Assembly (NCBI RefSeq): GCF_002188635.1
Contig: NZ_NINX01000033.1
Location: 124,001-188,000 of the forward strand
Length of the DNA stretch: 64,000 nucleotides
Origin: Pigmentiphaga sp. NML030171
Lineage (GTDB): Bacteria; Pseudomonadota; Gammaproteobacteria; Burkholderiales; Burkholderiaceae_B
Direction of reading: 5' to 3'
Both the position numbers and the translations under genes were made by a program. A model generated the notes under the pieces. That model was given only the letters and a program-made list of their open reading frames with translations, had not been told where the DNA came from and did no database searches. Positions 47,283-54,956 of this stretch are shown here, in pieces. Numbering within the stretch: the first letter of the stretch is position 1; every line of letters begins with the position of its first letter.

Positions 47283-47588
47283 ATGTACGTTTGTGTCTGC
47301 AACGCCATCACCGAACGCCAGATCCGCAGCAGCGTGGAAGCTGGCGCGACTACCCTGGCCGACCTCCAGTTCGACCTGGGCGTGGCGACCTGCTGCGGCT
47401 CCTGCGCCGACACCGCCTGCCAGTACCTGCCGGCCGGCGCCAGCGCCTGCGAGCACGCCTACGAAGCGTCCATCTCGGCCGCCAACGGCCGCACCGAAGC
47501 CACCGAACTCCCCCCGCCCCGCGCCACGACGCGCCGCTTCCCCATCCACGTCGTCGGCGCCGGCGCCGGCGCCGCCAAGGCGGCGTAG
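47283..47588 (+). CDS. bfd: Bacterioferritin-associated ferredoxin
   Basis: A 101-residue [2Fe-2S] protein that reduces bacterioferritin to release iron. The four cluster cysteines are visible: CVC at residues 4-6 (MYVCVCNAIT) and CGSC (in VATCCGSCAD). The fold after CNAITERQIRSSVEAGATTL is typical. It is longer than E. coli Bfd (64 residues) by a C-terminal tail rich in Pro, Arg and Ala. The start is the ATG at 47283. bfr lies downstream beyond a large repeat. Confidence 0.9.
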   Translation: MYVCVCNAITERQIRSSVEAGATTLADLQFDLGVATCCGSCADTACQYLPAGASACEHAYEASISAANGRTEATELPPPRATTRRFPIHVVGAGAGAAKAA

Positions 47589-47592
47589 GGGT

Positions 47593-47875
47593 CCCCCCCC
47601 TACGCCCTTCGGGCGCCCCCCAGGGGGCGAAACCGGCGGACTGGCAAAGCCAGATCCGCGGTTTCCTGGGTCTAGTACCTGTTTCTTGGCACGTCACACT
47701 GTTGCTACCGCTGGCAGCCAGCGATAGCAACAATGCTACGCGCCAAGACAGCGGTACTAGACCCAGGATGCGGTGGATCCGGCTCCGCCGGTCCACCCGC
47801 ATCGCCCCCTTGAGGGGGCCCGCGTCAGCGGGTAGGGGGTGGGCTTTCCTTGCGCGCGGCAGCGCGTAGGGGGGA
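47593..47875. repeat. Dispersed multi-hairpin repeat, copy 5 (inverted pair with cruciform core)
   Basis: A forward copy (47593-47675; CCCTACGCCC-TTC-GGGCG and so on) starts 5 bp after the bfd stop and faces an inverted copy (47753-47875). Between them, CCTGGGTCTAGTACC (47665-47679) pairs perfectly with GGTACTAGACCCAGG (47753-47767), and the centre 47701-47731 is a near-perfect hairpin: GTTGCTA / TAGCAAC and CGCTGGC / GCCAGCG with a one-base centre and one mismatch. This fills the 397-bp bfd-bfr gap almost entirely. Confidence 0.85.
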
Positions 47876-47890
47876 TCATTATCATTGTCA
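47873..47890. promoter_or_regulatory. Candidate Fur box upstream of bfr
   Basis: GGATCATTATCATTGTCA; its complement TGACAAT-G-ATAATGA matches the 7-1-7 Fur pattern TGATAAT-N-ATTATCA at 11 of 14 arm positions by my count. It lies 96 bp before the bfr ATG, at the outer edge of the repeat. Confidence 0.5.
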
Positions 47891-47985
47891 CTTTCCTAGG
47901 CCATTACGGGCGGACGTACGGCCTGCTTGCCTGGCGTCAACAATGCTAACCTTGCCGGATCCATGAATTCTGCAGGGGAAAGAAC

Positions 47986-48462
47986 ATGAAAGGCGACAAG
48001 ACCGTCATCCAATACCTCAACAAGCAGCTCACCAACGAGCTGACCGCCATCAACCAGTACTTCCTGCATGCGCGCATGCTCAAGCACTGGGGCCTGGGCA
48101 AGATGGGCAAGCACGAGTACGACGAGTCCATCGAGGAAATGAAGCATGCCGATCGCCTGATCCAGCGCATCTTCATGCTGGACGGCCTGCCCAACCTGCA
48201 GGACCTGCACAAGCTGCTGATCGGCGAGAACGTCCCGGAAATCCTGGAATGCGACCTGAAGCTGGAGCTGTCCTCGCAGGTCGTGCTCAAGGAAGCCATC
48301 GCCCACTGTGAAAGCGTGCGCGACTACGTGTCGCGCGATCTGCTGCAAGACATCCTGGACGACACCGAAGAACACATCGACCACCTGGAGACCCAGATCG
48401 GCCTGGTGGACCAGGTCGGCATCCAGAACTACCTGCAATCGCAGATGGACGAGCAGGGCTGA
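47986..48462 (+). CDS. bfr: Bacterioferritin
   Basis: A 158-residue four-helix subunit of the 24-mer haem-containing iron store. Ferroxidase ligands Glu18, Glu51, His54, Glu94 and His130 are present and the haem-bridging Met52 is in place. Position 127, Glu in E. coli Bfr, is Thr here (DDTEEHID), with Glu128 next to it. The C-terminal segment [11 protein letters not shown] is typical. It is followed by a strong terminator. Confidence 0.95.
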   Translation: MKGDKTVIQYLNKQLTNELTAINQYFLHARMLKHWGLGKMGKHEYDESIEEMKHADRLIQRIFMLDGLPNLQDLHKLLIGENVPEILECDLKLELSSQVVLKEAIAHCESVRDYVSRDLLQDILDDTEEHIDHLETQIGLVDQVGIQNYLQSQMDEQG

Positions 48463-48479
48463 TTCCCCACCCCGCCCGC

Positions 48480-48510
48480 AGCAAAGCCCCGCCACGCGGG
48501 GCTTTTTGCT
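48480..48510 (+). terminator. Rho-independent terminator of bfr
   Basis: AGCAAAGCCCCGC-CAC-GCGGGGCTTTTTGCT: GC-rich stem with flanking A/T pairing and a T5 run. Clear intrinsic terminator 18 bp after the stop. Confidence 0.88.
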
Positions 48511-48579
48511 TTATGCGCGTTCCCGGCTTCACGGAACGCGTCTTGCTGCCCGGTTGGCTTACTTCGACAGGAGACCGCC

Positions 48580-48783
48580 ATGGCCACCGTTCAGGGCAGC
48601 AACCCGCTTTCCAAACATACCGACGACGTCCTCAAGGACGAGAACCGCAGGATGCCGGCGGCGGAACTGCCGCGCGAAGACAAGGACAAGCCGGCCGCCG
48701 GCGGCGGCGACGAGTTGAACGTGGATGAGCTGGAGGAAGCGGAACGCGGCGGCCCGCCCCGTTCAGGCGGCGGGCCGGACTGA
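48580..48783 (+). CDS. Small hydrophilic protein, unknown function
   Basis: A 67-residue, highly charged protein (MATVQGSNPLSKHTDDVLKD at the start, then many Glu, Asp and Lys and a Gly/Pro-rich end). It has no hydrophobic segment and is likely disordered. It is supported by AGGAG 7 bases before the ATG and by its own position after the bfr terminator. I recognise no family. Confidence 0.6.
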   Translation: MATVQGSNPLSKHTDDVLKDENRRMPAAELPREDKDKPAAGGGDELNVDELEEAERGGPPRSGGGPD

Positions 48784-48791
48784 GCGCGGCG

Positions 48792-49415
48792 TCAGTTATT
48801 GCCCGTCGCGGGGCATTCGGCGATGCGGCCCCAGCGATTATCGGTGTTGCAGTATTTCCACCGGGCTTTCTCGTTGCAGATGACCCGGCCGACGACGCCC
48901 TGGGAAGCGCAGCGCGCCAGTTCGGCTCGCAGCGACTGGATCCAGGGCTCCTGGCCGCCGGCCGCGTCGGCTCCGGCCACCACGGTGGCGACCTGCTGCG
49001 AAGGCGGCTCGACGATGATGCGCGGAGACTGGGCGGCCGCCGGGGGCTCGGCCAGGTGGGCGGGCAGGGGGCTGCCCGGGTTCACCGTCTGCATGTCGGG
49101 CGCGATGGTCGAAAGCAGGGTATCGGGCTGCGGTTGATCGGCCGCGGATACCAGGGGAATGGGCGCGCTCGGCTGCACCGGGCGCGATGGGACGCCGCGC
49201 GAGCCGTCCACCCTGGGTTGCGGGGGTTCGGGCAGGTAGGTTTCCTGGTCCACCGCCGCCACCGGCGCTTCGCCCGGGCGCCCCTGGGCCACGGGCACGG
49301 GCGCCTCGGCCGCGCGGTCGACGGGAGCATTCCAGGACAACCAGAGCCCGAACAGCACTCCCACCACCACGACCATCGCCACGAAGGCCAGGCCCATCAA
49401 AATGCGGTTACGCAT
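48792..49415 (-). CDS. Membrane-anchored periplasmic protein, unknown function
   Basis: A 207-residue protein. One N-terminal membrane anchor (MGLAFVAMVVVVGVLFGLWL, about residues 8-27) is followed by a long Pro/Ala-rich linker (about 35-145) and a compact C-terminal domain with three cysteines: ELARCASQGVVGRVICNEKA and WKYCNTDNRWGRIAECP. The end of the protein (cysteines, Trp, NDRWG) recalls small periplasmic modules seen in other Bordetella proteins, but I give it no family. Single gene, converging on the small protein gene. Confidence 0.75.
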   Translation of the reverse strand: MRNRILMGLAFVAMVVVVGVLFGLWLSWNAPVDRAAEAPVPVAQGRPGEAPVAAVDQETYLPEPPQPRVDGSRGVPSRPVQPSAPIPLVSAADQPQPDTLLSTIAPDMQTVNPGSPLPAHLAEPPAAAQSPRIIVEPPSQQVATVVAGADAAGGQEPWIQSLRAELARCASQGVVGRVICNEKARWKYCNTDNRWGRIAECPATGNN

Positions 49416-49475
49416 GTGTACACCTCTTCACTGTGGACCGGCGGCCCCGCCGGTCCCCATGCCCGGGCGGGCCCG

Positions 49476-51101
49476 TCAGGCGAAAGCGGAATCGCCCACC
49501 CTGGTCTGGAACACCTGTCCCCCGTGCTCGCGCAGGGCATGGAACTGCACGTTGGGATAGAGCTCCTGCGCCACCCGCAGCTGCGCCGACGATCCGATCA
49601 GGAAAGCGGGCGCCTCGACTACATCGTAGGCGATGTGCTGCATGTTGGCGTCCATGAACTTCTTCAGGTCCTTGGGGTTCTCGGCCGTGATCCAGCGCGC
49701 CATCGAATAGCGCGCCGGCAGCATGCGCGCGGCCACGCCGTATTCGGTCTTGAGCCGATGCGCCACGACCTCGAACTGCAGCTGGCCGACGGCCCCCAGC
49801 AGCAACGGGCCTCCGGCCACCGGCCTGAACACCTGGATGGCGCCTTCCTCGCCCAGCTGGGTCAGGCCCGTGCGCAACTGCTTGGTGCGCAGCGGATCGG
49901 CCACCTCCACCGCCTGGAACAATTCGGGCGCGAAGAACGGCAGTCCGGTGAACTGCAGCGCCTCGCCTTCGGTCAGCACGTCGCCCAGTTGCAGCACGCC
50001 GTGGTTCGGAATGCCGATGACGTCGCCGGCATAGGCCTCGTCCAGCAGCTCGCGCCGCTGCGACAGGAACGAGACCACGTTGTTGGGCCGCGTTTCCTTG
50101 CCGGTGCGGCAGACCTTCAGCCGCATGCCGCGCTCGAAACGGCCCGAACAGACGCGCACGAAAGCCACGCGGTCGCGATGGGCCGGATCCATGTTGGCCT
50201 GCACCTTGAAGACCACGCCGGTGAATTTCGGTTCATCGGGCTGGACCTCGCGCTGCAGCGCATGGCGCGGACCGGGCGCGGGCGCCTGCTCGACCAGCGC
50301 GTCCAACACTTCCTGCACGCCGAAATTGTTGATGGCCGAGCCGAAGAACACGGGCGTCTGCTTGCCGGCCAGGAACTCGGCCTGGTCGAACGGCGGCGCG
50401 GCGCCTTCGATCAGGTCGATCTCGCCGCGCGCCTGCTCGAACGCCGCGCCGAAGCGGCGCGCGATCTCGGGGTTGTCCAGCCCGTCGATGATTTCGTCGT
50501 GCTGCTCGCTCAGCCTGTCGCTGCCGGCCTTGAAGACCCGCATCCGATCGCGCCGGATGTCGAACACGCCGCCGAAGGACTTGCCCATGCCGACCGGCCA
50601 CGCGAAGGGCACGGCATCCATGCCCAGGTGGGACTCGATCTCGGACAGCAGCTCCAGCGGCTCGCGCACCTCGCGGTCCATCTTGTTGACGAAGGTGATG
50701 ATGGGCGTATTGCGTGCCCGGCACACCTGCAACAGCCGGATGGTCTGCGGCTCGACGCCGTTGGCCGCGTCGATCACCATCAGCGCCGCATCCACGGCCG
50801 TCAGCACGCGGTAGGTATCTTCCGAGAAGTCCTGGTGGCCCGGGGTGTCGAGCAGGTTGATGACGGTATCGCGGTATTCGACCTGCATGACCGAGGACGC
50901 CACCGAAATGCCGCGCTGCTTCTCGATCTCCATCCAGTCGGACGAGGCGTGCCGCGAGGCCTTGCGTGCCTTGACGCTACCGGCGATCTGGATCGCGCCG
51001 GCGAACAGCAACAGCTTTTCGGTCAGCGTGGTCTTGCCCGCGTCGGGGTGGGAAATGATGGCGAAGGTGCGTCGCCGGGCGACTTCGGAGGATATGGTCA
51101 T
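49476..51101 (-). CDS. prfC: Peptide chain release factor 3
   Basis: A 541-residue translational GTPase that recycles RF1/RF2 after termination. G motifs: ISHPDAGKTTLTEK (P-loop), DTPGHQDFSEDT (G3), FVNKMDRE (G4). RF3-specific features include KARKASRHASSDWMEIEKQR and GVFDIRRDRMRVF. The start is the ATG at 51101 (MTISSEVARRRTFAI); upstream open frame is not conserved in character. It is divergent from the Xre-RES module. Confidence 0.96.
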   Translation of the reverse strand: MTISSEVARRRTFAIISHPDAGKTTLTEKLLLFAGAIQIAGSVKARKASRHASSDWMEIEKQRGISVASSVMQVEYRDTVINLLDTPGHQDFSEDTYRVLTAVDAALMVIDAANGVEPQTIRLLQVCRARNTPIITFVNKMDREVREPLELLSEIESHLGMDAVPFAWPVGMGKSFGGVFDIRRDRMRVFKAGSDRLSEQHDEIIDGLDNPEIARRFGAAFEQARGEIDLIEGAAPPFDQAEFLAGKQTPVFFGSAINNFGVQEVLDALVEQAPAPGPRHALQREVQPDEPKFTGVVFKVQANMDPAHRDRVAFVRVCSGRFERGMRLKVCRTGKETRPNNVVSFLSQRRELLDEAYAGDVIGIPNHGVLQLGDVLTEGEALQFTGLPFFAPELFQAVEVADPLRTKQLRTGLTQLGEEGAIQVFRPVAGGPLLLGAVGQLQFEVVAHRLKTEYGVAARMLPARYSMARWITAENPKDLKKFMDANMQHIAYDVVEAPAFLIGSSAQLRVAQELYPNVQFHALREHGGQVFQTRVGDSAFA

Positions 51102-51202
51102 CGCGCGGAATTTTAACCGGAGACGGGATCGGGCGCTTGATCCGTCCGGCCGCCACGGCAGCAAGCGCCGTGCCGCGGCGGCTCGGCTCCGCCCACCGCG
51201 CA

Positions 51203-51252
51203 TTTAGTCCTATTCAATACTCCAACTTGATTTTAGTCTCAAATGGTATTAA
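51203..51252 (+). promoter_or_regulatory. Promoter/operator region of the Xre-RES module
   Basis: An AT-rich island in GC-rich DNA with a direct repeat TTTAGTC at 51203-51209 and 51232-51238 (29 bp apart) and TTGATT/TATTAA elements near 51227-51252 whose spacing (14 bp) is short of ideal. Antitoxins of this type usually autoregulate at such sites. Confidence 0.35.
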
Positions 51253-51285
51253 CCTTGGCTTGCATGCACGACACAGGAAAGCATC

Positions 51286-51690
51286 ATGGCCATTCCTGCT
51301 TCCAAGACCCCTGAACTGACCAGCCAGGCCGCCACCGACGCGGCCCTGCGCACCTTTTTCCGGATCGCCCAGGCTTGGCAGCTCAATGCCGAAGAGTCGG
51401 CCACCCTGCTGGGCGTCCCGCGCTCGACCATGTTCCGCTGGAAGACCGGCCGCGCGCCTGCGCCGCTGCCGCGCGACACGCTCGAACGCCTGTCGCTGGT
51501 CTTCGGCATCTACAAAGCGCTGCAGGTCCTGTTGCCCGTCCCCGAACGCGCCGACGCCTGGCTGCGCCGCCCCAACGACGCGCCCCTGTTCGGCGGCCGG
51601 CCGGCCCTGGAACGCATGCTCACCGGCATGACCAGCGACCTGTACGTGGTGCGCACCTATCTCGATGCCCAGCGGGGGGGCTGGACATGA
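51286..51690 (+). CDS. Xre/MbcA/ParS-family antitoxin
   Basis: A 134-residue antitoxin. The N-terminal Xre-like HTH is LRTFFRIAQAWQLNAEESAT then LLGVPRSTMFRWKTGR (about residues 21-57); the C-terminal DUF2384 domain reads SLVFGIYKALQVLLPVPERA and ADAWLRRPNDAPLFGGRPAL (about 70-108), which is the toxin-neutralising part. Its TGA overlaps the toxin ATG by 3 bases. Such proteins block the RES active site and repress their own promoter. Confidence 0.92.
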   Translation: MAIPASKTPELTSQAATDAALRTFFRIAQAWQLNAEESATLLGVPRSTMFRWKTGRAPAPLPRDTLERLSLVFGIYKALQVLLPVPERADAWLRRPNDAPLFGGRPALERMLTGMTSDLYVVRTYLDAQRGGWT

Positions 51691-52373
51691 CGCCTGCCGT
51701 TGCCGAGGTGCAATGGACGCCCTGCCACCGGCTCGTCCCCAGCCGCTTTCCGCCCGCCGGCCTGTACGACCGGGTGGCCGATCCGGCCGACCTGGACGTG
51801 GTATTCGCTATCGAGAACCTGACCAATCCGCGCGTGCGCGACGAAGCCGGGAACCTGCGCCTGGTCCCGCCGGAAGACCGCATTTCCGGTCCGGGCACCA
51901 CCCCCATCATGGCGGCCTTCACCCATCTGAATCCGGCCGGCAGTCGCTTCACGGACGGCACCTGGGGGGTGTACTACGCCGGGGAAAGCCTGGAAACCGC
52001 CGTGGCCGAGACCATGCACCACCGCGCCCGTTTCCTGGCCGCGACGCACGAGGTCGCCATCGAGATCGACATGCGCCACTACGTGGCCGACCTGGCCGCG
52101 CCGCTGCACGACCTGCGCGGCCTGCGGCCGGCCTTGCCCGCCATTTACGATCCGGACGACTACACGGCCAGCCAGGCGCTGGCCCGCCAGCTCCGGCTGG
52201 CGGGCAGCTGGGGCGTAGCCTACGACAGCGTCCGCCGCCCCGGCGGCCAATGCGCGGCGGTGTTCCGGCCGCGCGGCCTGTCCCGCTGCCGCCAGTCCCA
52301 GCACATTGCGTTCGTCTGGGACGGCCACCGCATGAGCGGGTGGTATTCCAAGTCGGCATTGCGGTCGGTCTGA
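51687..52373 (+). CDS. RES-domain NAD+-degrading toxin
   Basis: A 228-residue RES toxin, coupled to the antitoxin (ATGA overlap). The family's Arg-Glu-Ser core is visible: CHRLVPSRFPPAGLYDRV at the N-terminus, GTWGVYYAGESLETAVAETM (Glu in the helix) and GVAYDSVRRPGGQCAAVF (Ser). Characterised RES toxins such as MbcT and relatives destroy NAD+ by phosphorolysis or hydrolysis. The segment FIEN-like VFAIENLTNPRVRDEAG suggests the larger RES subgroup. It should be bacteriostatic or lethal unless neutralised. Confidence 0.92.
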   Translation: MTPAVAEVQWTPCHRLVPSRFPPAGLYDRVADPADLDVVFAIENLTNPRVRDEAGNLRLVPPEDRISGPGTTPIMAAFTHLNPAGSRFTDGTWGVYYAGESLETAVAETMHHRARFLAATHEVAIEIDMRHYVADLAAPLHDLRGLRPALPAIYDPDDYTASQALARQLRLAGSWGVAYDSVRRPGGQCAAVFRPRGLSRCRQSQHIAFVWDGHRMSGWYSKSALRSV

Positions 52374-52659
52374 TTTTTCAAGCCTCGTTCCACCGGCCGC
52401 CCGGGCTGCCTGCCCCGTGCCCGGCCTTGTGGCTCGCGGGTTTCCTGGCTGCTACCGCCGGTCCACTGATGGGAATCGATTATTGGCGCAATTTCGATTT
52501 TCGAATATGGTTACGTCGAACGCGGGGCGCTGATATCGTCACAATTGGTATCAAGCGCAGCAGATCGCGGCGTGCGGCCGCAACGCAGTACGGATATCCG
52601 CGCCAGGGCACCGTGCCCTGGCGCGCAAGACCTCATTCCTTATCCGGAGGAACACGACA

Positions 52660-53826
52660 ATGAAAATACGTTTGTGGGGTTGTGTACTGGGCATGGCGCT
52701 GAGCGGCACGGCCGCGGCGCAGACCCCGTTGAAGATCGGTTTCGTGGGCGAGATGTCGGGCCAGCAGGCCGAGTACGGGCTGCAGATGAGCAACGGCGCC
52801 AAGCTGTTCCTGCAGGAACACGGCGACGTGGTGGCCGGCCGCAAGATCCAGCTCATCATCAAGGACGTGGGCGGACCGAACCCCGAAGTGGCCAAGCGCG
52901 TGGCGCAGGAACTGATCACGCGCGACAAGGTGGAATTCCTGGCCGGCTTCGGCTTCACGCCCAACGCGCTGGCGGTGGCGCCGCTGGCCACCGAGGCCAA
53001 GATTCCGATGGTGGTCATGAACGCGGCCACCTCGTCCATCACCGAGCGCTCGCCCTACGTGGTGCGCACCTCGATGACGCTGCCGCAGAACGCCTACGCC
53101 ATCGCCGACTGGGCGCTGAAGAACAACATCAAGACGGTGTACTCGCTGTACGCCGACTACGGTCCGGGCCAGGACGCCAACGCCCAGTTCCGCAAGACCT
53201 TCACGGGCGGCGGCGGCAAGATCGTGGCCGAGGTGGCGGTGCCGCTGAAGAACCCGGAGTTCGGCCCCTACATGCAGCGCATCAAGGATGCCAAGCCCGA
53301 TGCCGCCTTCCTGTGGTTCCCCTCGGGCGAGCTGTCGGTACTGATGCTGCGCGCCTACCGCGAGCGCGGCCTGGAGCAGGCCGGGATCAAGGCGCTGGGC
53401 ACCGGCGACGGCACCGACGACATGTTCCTGGACAGCATGGGCGACGTGGCGCTGGGCCTGACCACCTCGTTCCACTATTCCGCCGCCCACGACTCGGCCA
53501 AGAACAAGGCCTTCATCAAGGGCTACGAATCGCAGTTCGGCACCTCGATCCGCCCCAACTTCATGGCGGTGGGCGGCTATGACGGCATGGCGCTGATCTA
53601 CGAGACCATCAAGAAGCTGAACGGCAAGATCGACGGCACGAAGGCGGTCGAGGCCATGAAGGGGGCCAAGTGGGAAAGCCCGCGCGGGCCCGTCATGATC
53701 GATCCGGAAACGCGCGACATCGTGCAGAACATCTACATCCGCAAGGTCGAACGCCGCGGCAACCACTTGTACAACGTCGAGTTCTCGCATCTCGACGCGG
53801 TCAAGGACCCCGGCAAGGCCAAGTAA
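52660..53826 (+). CDS. Branched-chain-type ABC transporter substrate-binding protein (first copy)
   Basis: A 388-residue periplasmic LivJ-like protein with a signal peptide (MKIRLWGCVLGMALSGTAAA, cleavage before QTPLKI). It shares with the second copy at 57449 long identical stretches such as IKDVGGPNPE and APLATEAK. The hinge pattern VGFxGEMSG and NFMAVGGYDGMALIYET is typical. Ligands of the clade are often aromatic acids or amides rather than leucine. The 286-bp gap upstream (52374-52659) holds only its AT-rich promoter region (52470-52520). Confidence 0.93.
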   Translation: MKIRLWGCVLGMALSGTAAAQTPLKIGFVGEMSGQQAEYGLQMSNGAKLFLQEHGDVVAGRKIQLIIKDVGGPNPEVAKRVAQELITRDKVEFLAGFGFTPNALAVAPLATEAKIPMVVMNAATSSITERSPYVVRTSMTLPQNAYAIADWALKNNIKTVYSLYADYGPGQDANAQFRKTFTGGGGKIVAEVAVPLKNPEFGPYMQRIKDAKPDAAFLWFPSGELSVLMLRAYRERGLEQAGIKALGTGDGTDDMFLDSMGDVALGLTTSFHYSAAHDSAKNKAFIKGYESQFGTSIRPNFMAVGGYDGMALIYETIKKLNGKIDGTKAVEAMKGAKWESPRGPVMIDPETRDIVQNIYIRKVERRGNHLYNVEFSHLDAVKDPGKAK

Positions 53827-53840
53827 ACGCAGCACGCGCC

Positions 53841-53877
53841 CGGTCCGCCCGCTTCGGCGGGCCGGCATAAGTTTTTT
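53841..53877 (+). terminator. Terminator/attenuator between binding protein and permeases
   Basis: GCCCGC-TTCG-GCGGGC hairpin (extra imperfect pairs outside) followed by ATAAG and a T6 run at 53872-53877, 15 bp after the binding-protein stop. It should end most transcripts so that the binding protein is made in excess over the permeases. The rest of the 269-bp gap to livH shows no gene. Confidence 0.7.
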
Positions 53878-54095
53878 AGACCGGTGAAAAAGCATACGCG
53901 GCTGGATCGGCCGCGGCCGGGCGCGGACAATGGCAACACCGCCCAGAAGGACCCTGCATGAAGCCGTCTTGCCGGTCTGCCATGGTCCCTGCGGCGGAGC
54001 GATCTGCAGGAGATCATGGACTGTCCTAACCGCATTCCGCGGCCCGCCTTCGTCCGGGCCGCCATCTTCCCCCCGCACGTCACCTGGAAGCACAC

Positions 54096-54956
54096 ATGGG
54101 CATCGTAATCTTCGACGGCCTGGCCTACGGCATGTTGCTGTTCCTGATCGGAGTCGGCCTGTCGATCACCATGGGGTTGATGAACTTCGTCAACCTCGCC
54201 CATGGAGCCTTCGCCATGGTGGGCGGCTACGTGGCCGCGCTGGCCATGAGCCGCCTGCAGGTACCGTTCGTCGCCAGCCTGGCACTGGCCTTCATCAGCG
54301 CGGCCGTGGTGGGCGCGCTGCTGGAGTTCGTCTTCTTCCGCCGGCTGTACCGCGCGCATCCGCTGGACCACGTGCTGCTGTCCATCGGCATCGTGTTCGT
54401 GTTCGTGGCGGGCGGCACCTACCTGTTCGGTCCCACCATGCAGCCCTTCACCGCGCCCGAATGGCTGCGCGGCCAGATCTCGCTGCTGGGCATGGACGTG
54501 GGCGCCTACCGGCTGTTCCTGATCGTCGTGGGTTTTGCCGTGCTGGCGGCGCTGCTGCTGCTCATCAACAAGACGCGCTACGGCGCCATGGTGCGCGCGG
54601 CGGTGGACAACCAGCGCGTGGCCGCGGGCCTGGGCGTGCGGGTGGACCGACTGTTCTTCCTGACCTTCTCGTTCGGCTGCGGCCTGGCGGGGCTGGGCGG
54701 CGCGCTGGGCCTGGGCATGCTGGGGCTGGATCCGTCCTTCCCGCTGAAATACATGATCTATTTCCTGATCGTGGTCTGCGTGGGCGGGGCTGGCACCATC
54801 GTCGGTCCCTTCGTCGCAGCCGTGCTGGTGGGCATCGTCGACGTGGGCGGCAAATACTACATGCCCGAACTCGGCGCCTTCCTGATCTACGTGTTCATGG
54901 TGGTCGTATTACTCGTACGCCCCCACGGCCTGATCCCCAAGAAGGGGCTCGTATGA
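54096..54956 (+). CDS. livH: Branched-chain-type ABC transporter permease LivH
   Basis: A 286-residue inner membrane permease with about eight helices. Family landmarks: GVGLSITMGLMNFVNLAHGA at the N-terminus and CGLAGLGGALGLGMLGLDPS, followed by VVCVGGAGTIVGPFVAAVLV. The stop overlaps livM start (ATGA). One of two permeases of the importer. Confidence 0.94.
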   Translation: MGIVIFDGLAYGMLLFLIGVGLSITMGLMNFVNLAHGAFAMVGGYVAALAMSRLQVPFVASLALAFISAAVVGALLEFVFFRRLYRAHPLDHVLLSIGIVFVFVAGGTYLFGPTMQPFTAPEWLRGQISLLGMDVGAYRLFLIVVGFAVLAALLLLINKTRYGAMVRAAVDNQRVAAGLGVRVDRLFFLTFSFGCGLAGLGGALGLGMLGLDPSFPLKYMIYFLIVVCVGGAGTIVGPFVAAVLVGIVDVGGKYYMPELGAFLIYVFMVVVLLVRPHGLIPKKGLV

